Assembly: GCF_000165425.1 (NCBI RefSeq)
Contig: NW_001799610.1
Span: 197,146-261,145 of the forward strand
Direction of reading: 5' to 3'
DNA: 64,000 bases
DNA from: Paramecium tetraurelia
Taxonomy: Eukaryota; Ciliophora; Oligohymenophorea; Peniculida; Parameciidae
Positions within the stretch are counted from its first letter, which is position 1, and every line of letters starts with the position of its first letter. A program made the position numbers and the translations under genes. Shown in pieces: positions 12,229 to 23,635 of this stretch. Under the pieces are notes generated by a model. That model did no database searches, was not told where the DNA came from, and saw nothing but the letters and a program-made list of their open reading frames with translations.

Positions 12229-14328
12229 ATGACTACTTTTTTATAATCAACATTTACAATATCTGAAAAGCCGAATTATGAGTTTTTATTGAATTAAGTA
12301 GATAGTGACTCAGATAATGAAAGATAGAAATAGAAATTATAATAAGTTCATGATCATTAGAAGGAACACAAAAAATTTAAGAAATTGATTGATATAGAGT
12401 TGGTTAAAGAGGAATTGAAAAGCAGACCCAATGTCGAAAAGCAATTAAGTTCGTTTTAAAAGAAATCAATTTCAAAAATAAAAAGTGTCCGTTCTCTGAA
12501 TGATCTTATAATGCCAACTTCTCCAGTTTTAATGGATCAATTAGGCAATTTGAATAAAATAAAAGAGATACGAAGCGAAGTGCCTCCAGAATTAATGGGT
12601 AGAATTTACTCTGAATTTAGGTAATTTAACATAAAATTAATTAAGATATGAATTTGTGTCTGCCTTAAATCCTGTGTATCGCTAGGGAGATTAGAATAAA
12701 AGATTTTATATTGTGCTAGAAGGGAAGGTAGTAGTGATGAAACCAAAGTTAAAGATGGTGGGTTCCAGTAAAATAGAATTTGATGATAACTTGAAGTAAA
12801 AAAATCAAGGCAAAACTGAAGATGATCCATTTGGATTAAAAATTCTGTTTCCTGATTACATTATACTAAAAATTTTATTTCCAGGAGAGTAAGTGTATCT
12901 TAATTCTATTTTTAGCTCTTTTGGAGAGGCAGCCATTAAATTAGATACCACCAGATCATCAACTGTTTTTACTTTGGAGGACACTCACTTAATCTATTTG
13001 AATGAAACAGCTTATCTCGAATATATTAATCCATATTTAAGTATTGCTTTGGATAAAAAAATGAAATACTTTGGATCAACTCCACTCTTTCAAAATATCA
13101 GTACAGAAGACTATATGGGTATAGTTTTGGAAAGTAAAATGATCACAATGAAAGCAGGAGATCTATTTTATGAGGAAGGAGAGAAAACTAAATACTTATA
13201 TTTTATAATGAATGGGGAAATCGAATTGTTAAAAAAAGTGGGAAGCAAATCTATAATTTTGTCATCATATGGGGAATTTCAATGTTTTGGTGAGGTTGAA
13301 ATAATGATGAAAATAAATAGATATACGAAAGCAAAAGTGATTTCCCCAAGAGTTAATTGTTATAAAATCAGAAAGAGAAGGTTTTTTGATAATTTAGGCA
13401 GTTTTGGAACTTACGAAAACATGAAAAAACACTCATCTGTTATTTATAAGCATTGGTAATTGATCTGCAATAGTGTGTAAAAATAGATTAATCCAAGAGA
13501 TGAGGTACAAAAAACCAAATATACAATAGGTTTATGAAGCCGCTTAGAATGACAATAAAAATAGACCAAACTTATTGGCCAGTTCTATTTTGAATAAGAA
13601 GGTCATAGAGTCCTAAGGTTAAAAGCTAAGTTAAATTAAAGTGTTTTAGAATTTGGCTGATTAAAAGATAAAGGATTTGAAACAATTTAGTAGTGATAAT
13701 CAGTATCTTCTGTAAAGAGTGTATAGCAATACTCTGTAACAATACTAAGCTAAGTTATTGAAGAAACCTTAACTAGCATTTTGTGATTCTGATGCATCAT
13801 GCATAAGAAACTAAAATCAAAACAAATAACTTACTAACTTAAGTATTAACCATGATGATAATTCCACAAGAAACCCTTTAAATGAAAATAGTATTGATCT
13901 TAAGTTAAGCTCCAATAGATCATCAGTCTTTATAAAAAGAGAGAGTTAGTAGAAGATATCACTTCCCTCTCTACATCCATCCTTGCATTTTGTTAGACAT
14001 GAACCCTAGTCTTTAAACTCTGTTTTAGAATCCATAAGCAAATTGCCTCGTGTTCCAAAAGATAATTTGGTCTTATCTTTGATGTATTAACAAGCATACA
14101 AAGCTGAGAATCCGACTAGGAAAGCCAGAGAGATATAGCAGGTAATTCAAGCATCATACAGGAATGTATAGAACAGATTTTAACCTTAAAAACGTTATTT
14201 AACAGAGATTTAGACAAAATCAAATGAGCATAAAATAATAAAGAATTTACAACTCTAAGGATAGTTGAGTACACAGATCACAAAAGAAATAATTTCTTAA
14301 TTTTGTAATTCCAAAAGAAATCATAGGA
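12229..14328 (+). CDS. Cyclic nucleotide-binding domain protein
   Basis: 675 aa from four exons (introns 12621-12645, 13505-13529, 14305-14326). The N-terminal 110 residues are polar. Two cNMP-type beta-roll regions follow: one with VYRQGDQNKRFYIVLEGKVVV and a second with AGDLFYEEGEKTKYLYFIMNGEIELLK and FGEVEIMMKINRYTKA. In the second the phosphate-binding Glu and Arg positions (FGE...NR) are kept. The C-terminal half is Ser/Gln/Lys-rich with no kinase or channel domain, so it may be a stand-alone regulator. The last intron splits the stop codon: T before it, GA after. With that splice the coding length is an exact multiple of three and the end falls 34 bp from the next convergent gene. Confidence 0.85.
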
Positions 14329-14362
14329 GGAAATCAAAGCAATTGATGATATTTATAATTGA

Positions 14363-15134
14363 TCACATATAAATAAAATTATTTAAGAAATCTGAATAAT
14401 AATTTATTATACAAACTTTCAGATTTTTTTATTTCTGAAACAAATTTTGATTCTTTTTTAATTTATAATTTATTTATTCTTCTTTGATATAATGAAGAAT
14501 TACCGATTTTTCTTTATATTGTTTTGCTTTAAATTATTCTTTGTCATATTCAGCCTTATTGAGAATTTTATCATATTCAACATTTATAAACTAATAAATT
14601 TTATGATAAATCTTAAACATAGAAGTATAATTTTTAAATTTAATAATATATAAGGCATCTTCAATTTTAAAGTGTTGCCAAAGACAAGTTATTAGCGATG
14701 AAAAATAGCCAAAAATTGTTGTAAATTATAGAGAATTGCTGTAATGGAAACATTGATTACTGATATATTTTACATTTTAGAGCATTTAATAATGTTTGCT
14801 GTTATCATTTAATTTCTCTTATATTCTTAACAGCAATTTGTTTTCAATAACCTTTTCTTCTAATATCTTTAAGAATGATATCAACAAATCGAGTATAGTG
14901 AAGAATATTACTTAATTATGTGCATAAACATTTAAGTTTTAATCTAGTCTGCCTTATGGAAGAAAACTTAATTCTCATAATTAGAAATATAGTTTTCAAA
15001 TAAATAATACTTCAATTTTCTTTGAAATTAAAGAAAAGGATTTTAAGATTGGAATTGAATTCGAAGTAAAAAGATTAAATATGATGTTTAACCTTTTCGT
15101 GGATTTCAATTCTTCGGTTATCAATGGACCACAT
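14363..15134 (-). CDS. Uncharacterised helical protein, needs one frame shift
   Basis: The start at 15134 (MWSIDNRRIEIHEKVKHH) runs into a TGA unless one A is added to the A-run at 15016-15019; then the frame continues (KYYLFENYISNYENQVFFHK). A 26-nt intron (14860-14885) leads to a long helical C-terminal part (QEKVIENKLLLRIQEKL, FKIEDALYIIKFKNYTS, YDKEQFKAKQYKEKS), giving 248 aa. No family recognised. Both the need for the shift and the coherent protein on either side suggest either a sequence error or recent inactivation. A shorter start at 14937 is possible. Confidence 0.5.
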
Positions 15135-15212
15135 CCCTATATAGAGATCTATTATGACTCATAATCTCAAATGAAAATTTATTATAGAAATGGGAAAATT
15201 ATTTCAGATGAA

Positions 15213-15949
15213 TCACCCCTGAAAGTCGTTAGTGCAGTAATCTTTCAACAAATCTTACTGTTTAAGAACTTGAACTTGGAGTACATTTATGGTCTGTTTG
15301 GCAGTTTCTAATTCGCCAGTTCTAGATAAAAACGATAAATTTGTACAATTTTTAGAGTTGATCACGTAAATATTGTATCTCTTACACGAGTTCTTCTGAT
15401 TGATCGCTTTTCTAACTAGCTTTCATCTTTTGCAACTTGTCGACCAATTATTGGAGTTCCTGTTTTTCTGTATAGAGTTTCTAGTAATCATTGATGGATT
15501 GAGAACGGGTGTCGTCTTGAGAGTATGAGGATTTCCTTTTAGCTTCCATTTCCAAGATCTCTTGATACATCTGCTTAGTCTCTCGAAGTTCCTTGATCAT
15601 GCTGTCAGCATCGAAACTCATTTCAGACTTGAGCCGAGCAATAGCGCTTTCCTTCAGATACTCATAATGTGATCTTGTATTTCATCTTACAGATTACTTA
15701 CTTGACTTATTCCAATTGTTGTTAATGATATTGTTCTTACTCGTTCAATTATGTATGAAGCATCAGTATCTCAGCATCCTTCTCAGTTATTTGAATCTGC
15801 AATCTCTCCACTAATCTAATTACTTTATTTAGTTCAAATACTGTCTATTTAGACAATATGATCAATACCTAATCTCTCTCGACACTTAATTTGCTTAATT
15901 GAGACCGACACAACTGTAACTCTTCCTTCAGTTGCCATTGATTTGACAT
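15213..15949 (-). CDS. Coiled-coil protein
   Basis: Three exons (introns 15674-15701, 28 nt; 15322-15346, 25 nt). Almost the whole protein, about 227 aa, is predicted coiled coil: QLKEELQLCRSQLSKLSVERD, VIRLVERLQIQITEKDAEIL, MIKELRETKQMYQEILEME, LQQLVDKLQKMK, LQKLTGELETAKQTINVLQ. Such proteins are common in ciliate basal bodies and cortex, but there is no specific hit. Its start codon is 11 bp from the start codon of the divergent membrane-protein gene. Confidence 0.72.
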
Positions 15950-15960
15950 TAAATAAATTA

Positions 15961-16989
15961 ATGACAGAATCTATTTAATTTCGTGGTCCATTGGAAGTGG
16001 AGGGACCAGGTATTCATTCCATAAATTTAGATGACTTAGATGATGATGACAACTACATGAGACCAGGCATAGAAACAACAGGATTACAAAATCGTAAACA
16101 AAAAGATTAGCCAAAAAAAAGGTCTCTATAATTTGCAGTCATTTGTTTCTTTGCAGGCCTGTTGTACTTCTACTTTACATACGAATAACCTATTACCCTC
16201 CAAACAGAATTCGCTACCAAAACCACATTTGGTTGTAATAGACAACATCATTGGACCAAAAAAGGATGCGAACTCAATCCCATTGGGTGCAATTTAAGTG
16301 TTGAACAAGCATCATCTTGTGTAGTTTGTGAGCCAACTCATCATCTTTCACTTTAAGGAATTTGTATTGAGGAATGCAAAGAATCAAATGGCTAATTTTG
16401 TACATCCAAGAACAACACCAAGATCTCAAATATCTATAAACCAAAAACCAACTCGTATTCTTACTTTGAAATACCTTACATCCTGATTCATCATTAAGAC
16501 TCTGCTGGATTGCTTTATGTCTCCGATGTTGAACTATTTCAATTAGAACCATTCCTATCCCTTAACTACACTGTAGTCAAATTCGAAGACTACTTCTTAT
16601 TAAACAATGAGGAATTACATCCAGCTTTTAAGCAGTTTTAAAACTTCATTGAGAAGACCTTACTCAATGGCTTATCTATCAACAAAACCTATGTTGCCTA
16701 TAAGGACAAGTCTCAAGGTCTGCTCTCGTATTTGAATTCCCAAAATATAACAGACCACATATTCTTGGTTCAACCAACTGTTTTGGAAGCAAACTAATTT
16801 TATGATGAAATCTATGATGTTTAATCATATGATCAACTAATTGCTAATAGAACTTTTAATGTCACTGTGCTTCATACAGGAAGTGTTCCTGACGAATTAA
16901 AATGCAAGAAAAATAGATTAATGCCTGAATTAGATAATTTAGATGAGAAGTACCAATCTTTATAAAGCTTATAGGGACAACTCAAATGA
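15961..16989 (+). CDS. Single-pass type II membrane protein with cysteine-rich ectodomain
   Basis: 342 aa, intronless. About 60 polar, acidic N-terminal residues (NLDDLDDDDNYM) precede one hydrophobic segment (FAVICFFAGLLYFYF). A cysteine-rich stretch with paired Cys follows (FGCNRQ, GCELNP, GCNLS, SCVVCE, GICIEEC), then a larger ectodomain with several Asn-X-Ser/Thr sites (NNT, NKT, NIT, NRT, NVT). Looks like a surface or endomembrane glycoprotein. No named family recognised. A downstream ATG at 16054-16056 would lengthen the very short gap to the divergent neighbour. Confidence 0.7.
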
Positions 16990-17192
16990 AAGTGAAACTA
17001 CAATAGAAGAAGAAGTCGACTGTTTTAAGATAGAAGAATCATAAATCATTGAAAAAATTGTACATCCTAATTGATTTTATTATAATTGTATTTACAACAG
17101 CAAAGTCATTTTCATTATTGAAATGATTTCTATTTTCTACTGCTTTATTATATTTTTTTAATTTTGTTTTTATAAATCCTTTAAACAACTTT

Positions 17193-17506
17193 TCATTTTC
17201 CTGAGACCTCTTCTAATTATTAAGACTTGTCGGACTCATCTTTAGTGAACTCATTCTACTCCTTCTCTATCTAACTGTGTTTTCCTTTGAAATAATGCAA
17301 TGTGTATAACAATCCTGCATCAAAAAAAGTCAAGATCCAAAAATTTAATAGTACTAATATTGATCACTCTATTACAATTATTGCTCAATAGTCAATACAA
17401 TCAAAAGGGAAGGAGATTAAGTCAAATATCGTAGAGTATGTAATGTATGTCATCAAATTATCTGCAGTGGGTAAAAAACTATTAAAAGTAAAATCAAAAT
17501 GTTCAT
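17193..17506 (-). CDS. Small membrane protein, frame interrupted
   Basis: The C-terminal part reads clearly as protein (LLNFWILTFFDAGLLYTLHYF, then a charged tail ending LEEVSGK). Upstream, MTYITYSTIFDLISFPFD lies in the same frame but two TGA codons lie between; a 45-nt GT...AG intron would remove both, longer than any other intron seen here. A signal-like start (MNILILLLIVF, ATG at 17506) connects only if the T-run at 17473-17478 (A-run on +) is one base longer. Either a real gene with an unusual intron and a sequence error, or a decaying one. Confidence 0.4.
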
Positions 17507-17586
17507 TCTTCTGACTTTTATATATTCAAATTTTGTTGTATTTATTTATATCATTACTAGTGAATCCTAAATAAAAAAATTAAATT

Positions 17587-19706
17587 ATGAATCAAGCGCC
17601 AGTTATTTAAGTAAACTCCCCAGTCACATCCTTTTCCAGTCCAGGTTTCAAAGTAAGAATGTAAAGTGATTACATTAGGTATTAAATTAAAACGAAAAAC
17701 AATACGCCTATCATTTCGCTAGAGCCTCTTGGGAAGGAGCAAGAATCTGCTATTTCCAGAGATCCTACGAGTCACCAGGCTTGTTTTACATTTTCCATAA
17801 GATCTTTTCGACTGAAAAACCATAAGCTGTGAAATAGCGTTTATCATAGAGCGGATGGAGTGAAGAAGAAGTTCAATAGTTATTTGCATACATTGCAGCT
17901 GTGTTCCAAAATTGTGGCAACTTCAAAAGCTTTGGAGATTCGAAATTCATACCTGAAATTAGCTAGGATAAGTTTGAACAATTCATTACAACATCACCAG
18001 GATATTAAGTTGATCAAGTTTGGGAGAATGTTCGTAAATATATCTATAATTATGATAAACCTTATGGTTTGATTGATTTATAGGAAAAGAATGGTTCAAA
18101 TTCCTATTATAGCAATAATTTGAAAGGAGAATTGTTGGAGGCTGTGGATAAATTCTTGATTGCTCAAGGTGTTTCTGAATTGAATACAAGAGTTGTTAAA
18201 GTTGAAGAGGAAATTCATGTGTTAGTGGCTTCAGTGAACAAAGGCGAGAAGGAGCTAGGAGAAGTACATAACCACAAGGTTAAACTGGTTTATGGAGATT
18301 TCTCTCCTTTCCTTAACAGTGTTGTGACTCATCTGACATAAGCATTACAATATGCTGCAAATGATAATCAAAAGAATATGATATAAGCTTACATTGAGCA
18401 TTTCTAGACTGGAGACGTGGAATTGCACAAATCTTCATAGAGACATTGGATCAAGGATAAGGGACCTGTTATTGAAACAAACATTGGATTTATTGAAACC
18501 TACTTGGACCCACTTAAAGTTCGTGCTGAATGGGAAGGCTTTGTAGCTGTAGTTAATAAAGAAGAAAGTGCTCTCTTAAATGAATTGGTCAATAAAGCTG
18601 AAGATATCATTAAGTATTTGCCTTGGCCAAAAGAATTTGAAGTTGATGTATATAAGAGACCTGACTTTACATCACTAGAAGTTTTGGCATTTGCAAGTTC
18701 AGGTACACCATTAGGTATCAACATTCCTAATTATGATGATATAAGACAAACTGAAGGATTTAAGAATGTTAATTTAGGCAATACAATTGGAAAATTATCA
18801 AAAGATGCTATTAAATTCTTAGATGAAGCAGATCAAGAGATATTTTATAAATATTAATCTGAAGCTGTTTTTTTGGTTGTTGCACTTCATGAATTGATAG
18901 GTCATGGTGCTGGTAAAGTGTTCATGAAAGACAAGGATGGCAACTTGAACTTCAATCTTGAAAACACCATTAATCCATTAACTAATCAAAAGGTTGATTC
19001 TTACTATAATCATGGTGAATAATGGCATTCCAAATTTGGTGAATTCTCTGGTGCCATGGAAGAATGTAAAGCTGATGCTACTGCTTTGTATTTATCTACA
19101 TATGATGATGTGGTTAAATTGCTATTACCAAATCAATCAGAGGAAGAAAGGAGAAACACTGTCTTTGCAGGCTGGCTATTTGTTGTTCATCGGGCTGTCT
19201 AAGGATTGGAATTCTATAATCCAGAATAAAAGAAATGGGGTTAAGCACACGTCTTAGCTAGAAATGTTATCTTGCAATCTCTCATTAGAGAAGATCCAGA
19301 CATTATCAAAATCACAGAAACTCAATTAAATGGTAAACCATATATCCACTTCAAATTTGATTAATCCAAATTATACACAACAGGTAAGAAAGCCATTTCT
19401 AATTTAATATTACATTTGTAAGTCTTTAAGTCCATCGGAGCTGGCAATTAAGGTGTTGAGTTCTTCAGTAATTTGGCTGCTGTCAGCGACAAATTCTTAA
19501 ATTATAGAAATATTGTAATCTAAAATAAGTTCCCAAGAAGATTAGAAATTCAACCAAACTTAGTTTTAGAAGAGGGACAAGTTAACCTTAAAGAATATGA
19601 ACCAACATTAGCTGGAATTATTGAATCCTAAGTTGAACATCACTTAGACAATATCGAAACAACCAAAGAATTATTTTTAAATGTATAAAAGTTATTCTAA
19701 AATTGA
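17587..19706 (+). CDS. DPP3: Dipeptidyl peptidase III (zinc metallopeptidase M49)
   Basis: Cytosolic enzyme that removes dipeptides from the N terminus of short peptides. 697 aa; one 26-nt intron (17653-17678). The zinc motif HELIGH (about residue 424) and the downstream EECKAD (about 480) supply the family HExxGH and EExxAE-type ligands. Flanking blocks are also diagnostic: [18 protein letters not shown] near the start, [46 protein letters not shown], and [15 protein letters not shown]. The full length matches the animal enzyme (about 737 aa) apart from a shorter C terminus. Looks intact and active. Confidence 0.96.
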
Positions 19707-20579
19707 GATATTCATAAAATAAAAATAATAAAATGAATCCTAATTATAAATCTACAATTTATTGTTAAAATAATTGTATTTTTAATTAATTATTTTTAGT
19801 AGAATTTTAATTAACTTTATACAAAATGATTTAAATGATTATTATTTTTTGTATGAACATCCGCATAAAATAAGTCATCTTAAGTGATTTATCTCTAATA
19901 GAGAAGTCAAACAATTCAGAAGAATTCAAGTGAAGTTTAAGTTCAAATGAGATCCTATATTTATAATTTATTTTATCACTAATATAAAGTATCTAGTTGA
20001 TTGGAATTTCTCCAATTTTAAAGAGCAATATTAATATTATTGGTTTCATCATTAATATATAAATTCAATCTCAAATTTTTCACAGTTATTATTTTAATTT
20101 ATATTTACATTTAAATAAATTTTTAAAATAATAGAAAATTAATTCCTATTCAAATTTAGTTATGGCTTAGTTTCAGTCCATCTATATTAGAGAGAATCCA
20201 TAATAATTTAAGGAAAATAATTGCAATCAACAATAATTTTAGGAGTTTTTTATTCTATTATCTAATTATTACATCATAAAACCCTAATTATATCTATTTT
20301 TCTTTAACACTTGGAAATGATTGAACAAGTGAGGGTTGTTATTTAATTTAATATACGAAAAATATAAAAATTGGAGTTAGCAGCCTATGTCGTTGTTTAA
20401 GTTTTAAATTAATTATTTGTTCTGATATTGTCTGTAATAAATGGGAACTTATTAGAATATATTCGACTCCTAAAATGAAGCATATTTCTATTAGCTGTAA
20501 TTTGATATATTTCGATTAAAATTCTATTAGTCCTCCCTTATCAAAAGAACGAAAAAAAGTACTCAAATAAATAATTTAA
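19707..20579. other. AT-rich interval
   Basis: About 870 bp between two + strand genes. One frame at 20163-20333 starts MAQFQSIYIRENPQQFKEN and reads 53 codons to TGA, but nothing else supports it. No RNA gene or repeat recognised. Confidence 0.4.
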
Positions 20580-20601
20580 ATGAAACCTATTTCTATTGCA
20601 G

Positions 20602-20696
20602 TTCTAATTTCAGTATCACTCTTACTAATTTGTGAAATCCAAAATGAGATGATTAGGTTTCTAATTTTAGTATCTCTCTTACTATTGTTTGCAATC
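20602..20696 (+). repeat. In-frame 57-bp tandem duplication over the signal peptide
   Basis: Two 38-nt copies (20602-20639 and 20659-20696) match at 32 of 38 positions and are 57 bp (19 codons) apart. Both encode a hydrophobic leader (LISVSLLLI and LILVSLLLLF). The second is the signal peptide of the downstream gene. Confidence 0.7.
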
Positions 20697-21510
20697 TCTT
20701 TAACTTCGGTTAAAAGCCAAATTGAGATTGGTAGGAAGTTTTTATTGAATTTAATGCAGGAGTTCACAAATTAATATACAGGGATTTCAATTGAGGGTTT
20801 GGATTATTTAGGTATGAGCCAGATATGGGATTTATTTGGAACAAAAATAAGATTTAGCAATATTACTGGATTAAATGTAAATAAATGAGTATTATAATAA
20901 GGTGGATTAGGATGTAAATCGTGAGGTTCTAAAAATATACGCAACTTCAACTAAAATTGATCTAGTGGTGGCGGAGAATAAACTCATGATCCCTATAAAA
21001 ATGCAAGAGTATTTGCGCATGAATATTTAAGCTTGTCTGTTTCTATCTTCATCAAGGCTGGTTAAAACTAATTGAATTGTACATAGGTCTAGATCGATTG
21101 TTCGTCTTTTTATTTGGAAGATAATATCTTAAGACAATATTAGGATGTGAATTTCCTAAAGAAATATTTGGATAAGAATTTGATAACAGCACTTATTGAT
21201 CCGAATAAAATTGTGGAATATTTAGCCTAACAATTCTTAAATTCAGGCATGATCAAATCAGTAATCAAGAATTCAGAGATTCCAATAAGAAATCTTATCA
21301 ACAATGCATTAAAAGTATTAATTGATTCGAATATTAAAGAACTATTATCAGGTATTACAAGAATTCTTAAAGTAATTGTAAAATGATGAATTGAATCCAA
21401 AAGTATTAATAGCTGGTTTAAAAAATGTGCCAATCGCCAGAGTGGAAAATAAGGAATACATCATCAATATCAAAAAGATTTAGACAACGAAAAGCTTTAA
21501 CTTTTTTTGA
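20649..21510 (+). CDS. Secreted or lumenal uncharacterised protein
   Basis: The start MIRFLILVSLLLLFAISL is a clear signal peptide; an upstream in-frame ATG at 20580 would prefix a second, duplicated hydrophobic leader. Introns at 20877-20901 and 21061-21086. The mature part has ISIEGLDYLGMSQIWDLFG, NREVLKIYATSTKIDLVVAENK and a helical region with VEYLAQQFLNSGMIKSV. Near 21369-21371 the frame must shift by one base to reach a coherent C terminus (NDELNPKVLIAGLKNVPIARVE). Coding length is off by exactly one, consistent with a single extra A. About 270 aa. No family recognised. Confidence 0.6.
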
Positions 21511-21592
21511 ATTCTACTATTTTTTATATGTCTGATTGATTACCTCTAAATTTTTTATCAAAGAGTTTATTTTTGATTATTAATTTAAACAA

Positions 21593-23163
21593 ATGATTGA
21601 TTATTCGTACCTAGCTCCGCCAAAAGAGGCTAATGATATTGTTCACTCTAGTATAGAATCAGACCTTAATTTTTAGACCATTATGTGAAGCATCAAGAGT
21701 AGGAGAAGGGAGTTAGGAAAATCTACGAAACAGTTGTTTATGATTAGTTTGAAATGGAGAAGGTGAAGGAACTTAAGGAGGAGATTAAGAAATAGAAAAT
21801 AATACTCTCTTCTGAGTAGAAATATCTTTATATTAGATTAGTTGGAAAGAAAGCGATTATTTAAGAATAAGCTATGCTGGAAGATTTGATAAAAAGACAG
21901 TGATTAAAGTATACTGTTGTTTATAAACAAGAAACTTCAATAACATATAGCTTGGAGATGTAATAAGATTTATCACGAAATCAACTCTCATTCAGAATCA
22001 TTTTTAAAGGAAGGAATCTGTTATCTTTTGGGTAGAGATAAATAATACAGACCTATTGTCGTATTGAATGCCCATTAAATTGATTAAAAAAAAGTATATA
22101 ATTCCACCTCTATATGATTAGCATGATAAGGAATAGATCTTTTAAGCTTTGTCATGTCTCTTAGGAATAGTAAAAAAAAATATGTTTGTTCCAGGCAAGG
22201 TGGAAACCTGGGTCTTTCTATTAGAGACTAATAACCTGGGAGGTCAGGGTTTGTAATAAAAAGTCTTGGAAGTATTGATCGATAATTTGAGCACTAATTT
22301 TTCAGGTTACCTTGAAAGAATGTTTGTTTTAAATCCTTCAAGTGGAATCAACTTTTTATGGCAATAAATTAAAGCCTTTTTGGACGAAGAAACTATTAAT
22401 AAAATTAGTTTCCTCCCATCTAAAGAAATTAAATAATTAAAAGAATTTATTGAACCAAATTAATTAGAAGAAAAATTCGGAGGCACTCACCCTAATTTAA
22501 CAAAATTTTGGTATTCCTCTATTTTAATTAAGGCCACCTTACAATTTGGATTTACCTGATGGATATACAAAGAAGGATAACAAAACTAATTAAAAATAGA
22601 ATATGAAAATTTCAAATATGAAGATAGAAGAAGAAGAAGAAAATGATCCATATGATTAAGTCGACTTTAATCTCAATGATTTTATGAAATAGTAACAACA
22701 GATTTATTATTCCATTTCTAATAAGCCATAGTAATCAATTCAAATCGAAGATAAACCTGAAAATCCAAGATAGGATTAATCAGAAGATAATCCATAAATA
22801 GACTCTAAATAACCGCATAATTAAGCTTAATCTAATAATCAAAAACCTATTTTAGATGAGCCTGAATAACCTGAATTATAGCAACAAGTATTCAATCAGG
22901 AAGAGGAAAAAAAATAAAATATCCCTTAGAATTATGAAATCAAAGAAAGCACTGAGTAAGTGATTTTAACTGAAAGATAAAAAAATTAGCAATAATAAGG
23001 AAATGACAATGAATAAGATAAATTGTCGCCTAGTGATTAGTAATAGTTTAACTCTACTGGAAATAAACTAAACGAAGAAAATAATCCAGATAATATTCCT
23101 ATTTAGCGTTTGGATCCTGTGAATAATGACAAAGGATGTTGTGCCAAATGTGAAATATTTTGA
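21593..23163 (+). CDS. Sec14-like CRAL-TRIO lipid-binding protein with Gln-rich tail
   Basis: N-terminal CRAL-TRIO_N helices (EQAMLEDLIKR..., then ILLFINKKLQQHIAWRCNK) lead to the lipid-binding domain: YRPIVVLNAHQID, VETWVFLLETNNLGGQG, LSTNFSGYLERMFVLNPSSG, and a closing PPYNLDLPDGY typical of Sec14 proteins. A long low-complexity tail rich in Gln, Asn and Glu ends CCAKCEIF, a possible lipid-attachment tail. Introns 21651-21676, 22094-22121 and 22511-22532. The two N-terminal helices are in different frames; dropping one A from the run at 21891-21895 joins them and makes the length a multiple of three (497 aa). Read alone, the first part would be a 94-aa protein. Confidence 0.75.
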
Positions 23164-23218
23164 TATTAAAATACATTTATAATACTAATATCTTGTAATT
23201 TAATCAGATATTTAAGAA

Positions 23219-23635
23219 ATGGAGATAAACTTTAGCATCTACAAATCAAAGATTTATTTTAAAGTTATTAAATTTGATAATTATATCTCGCATTTTCTTG
23301 CATTTATCAACAACAAATATCAATCTATTGAGTATTTACTAATAAATAACATCTAATTAAAAAAGAATTATTTGACATTTTTGATCAATCTTCTAATATT
23401 ATCAAAGCTTATCCCAGGTCTATTTGATAATTTGAAAATTTCCAAGTGTGCTAAAATATTAATTAATAGATTGATGTAAATTTCTTTATTATATATATTC
23501 TATCATCTCAAATAATTATCAACTTATAAAAGAAAATTAATAAAAGAAATTATTGAAGCTTCAAATGGTACAGAAATATATATGATTAATAATTTAATAT
23601 ATGAATATAACTCAATAGTCTGAAGAAACTCATTA
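23219..23635 (+). other. Open frame of doubtful status upstream of PHPT1
   Basis: 138 codons (MEINFSIYKSKIYFKVIKF...) without TGA, lying between the CRAL-TRIO gene and PHPT1 and overlapping the PHPT1 start by 35 bp. Composition is Ile/Leu/Lys/Asn-rich, as AT-rich noise can be. I would not treat it as a gene without transcript evidence. Confidence 0.2.

Noticed and set aside
14970-15495. Long + strand open frame (KIGIEFEVKRLNMMFNLF...)
   Set aside because: Runs antisense through the C terminus of the coiled-coil gene and has no start; the minus-strand reading on both sides is more coherent.
21593-21903. Stand-alone 94-aa protein
   Set aside because: Its C-terminal helix is the first half of the CRAL-TRIO N-terminal domain completed in the next frame, so one gene with a one-base break is more likely.
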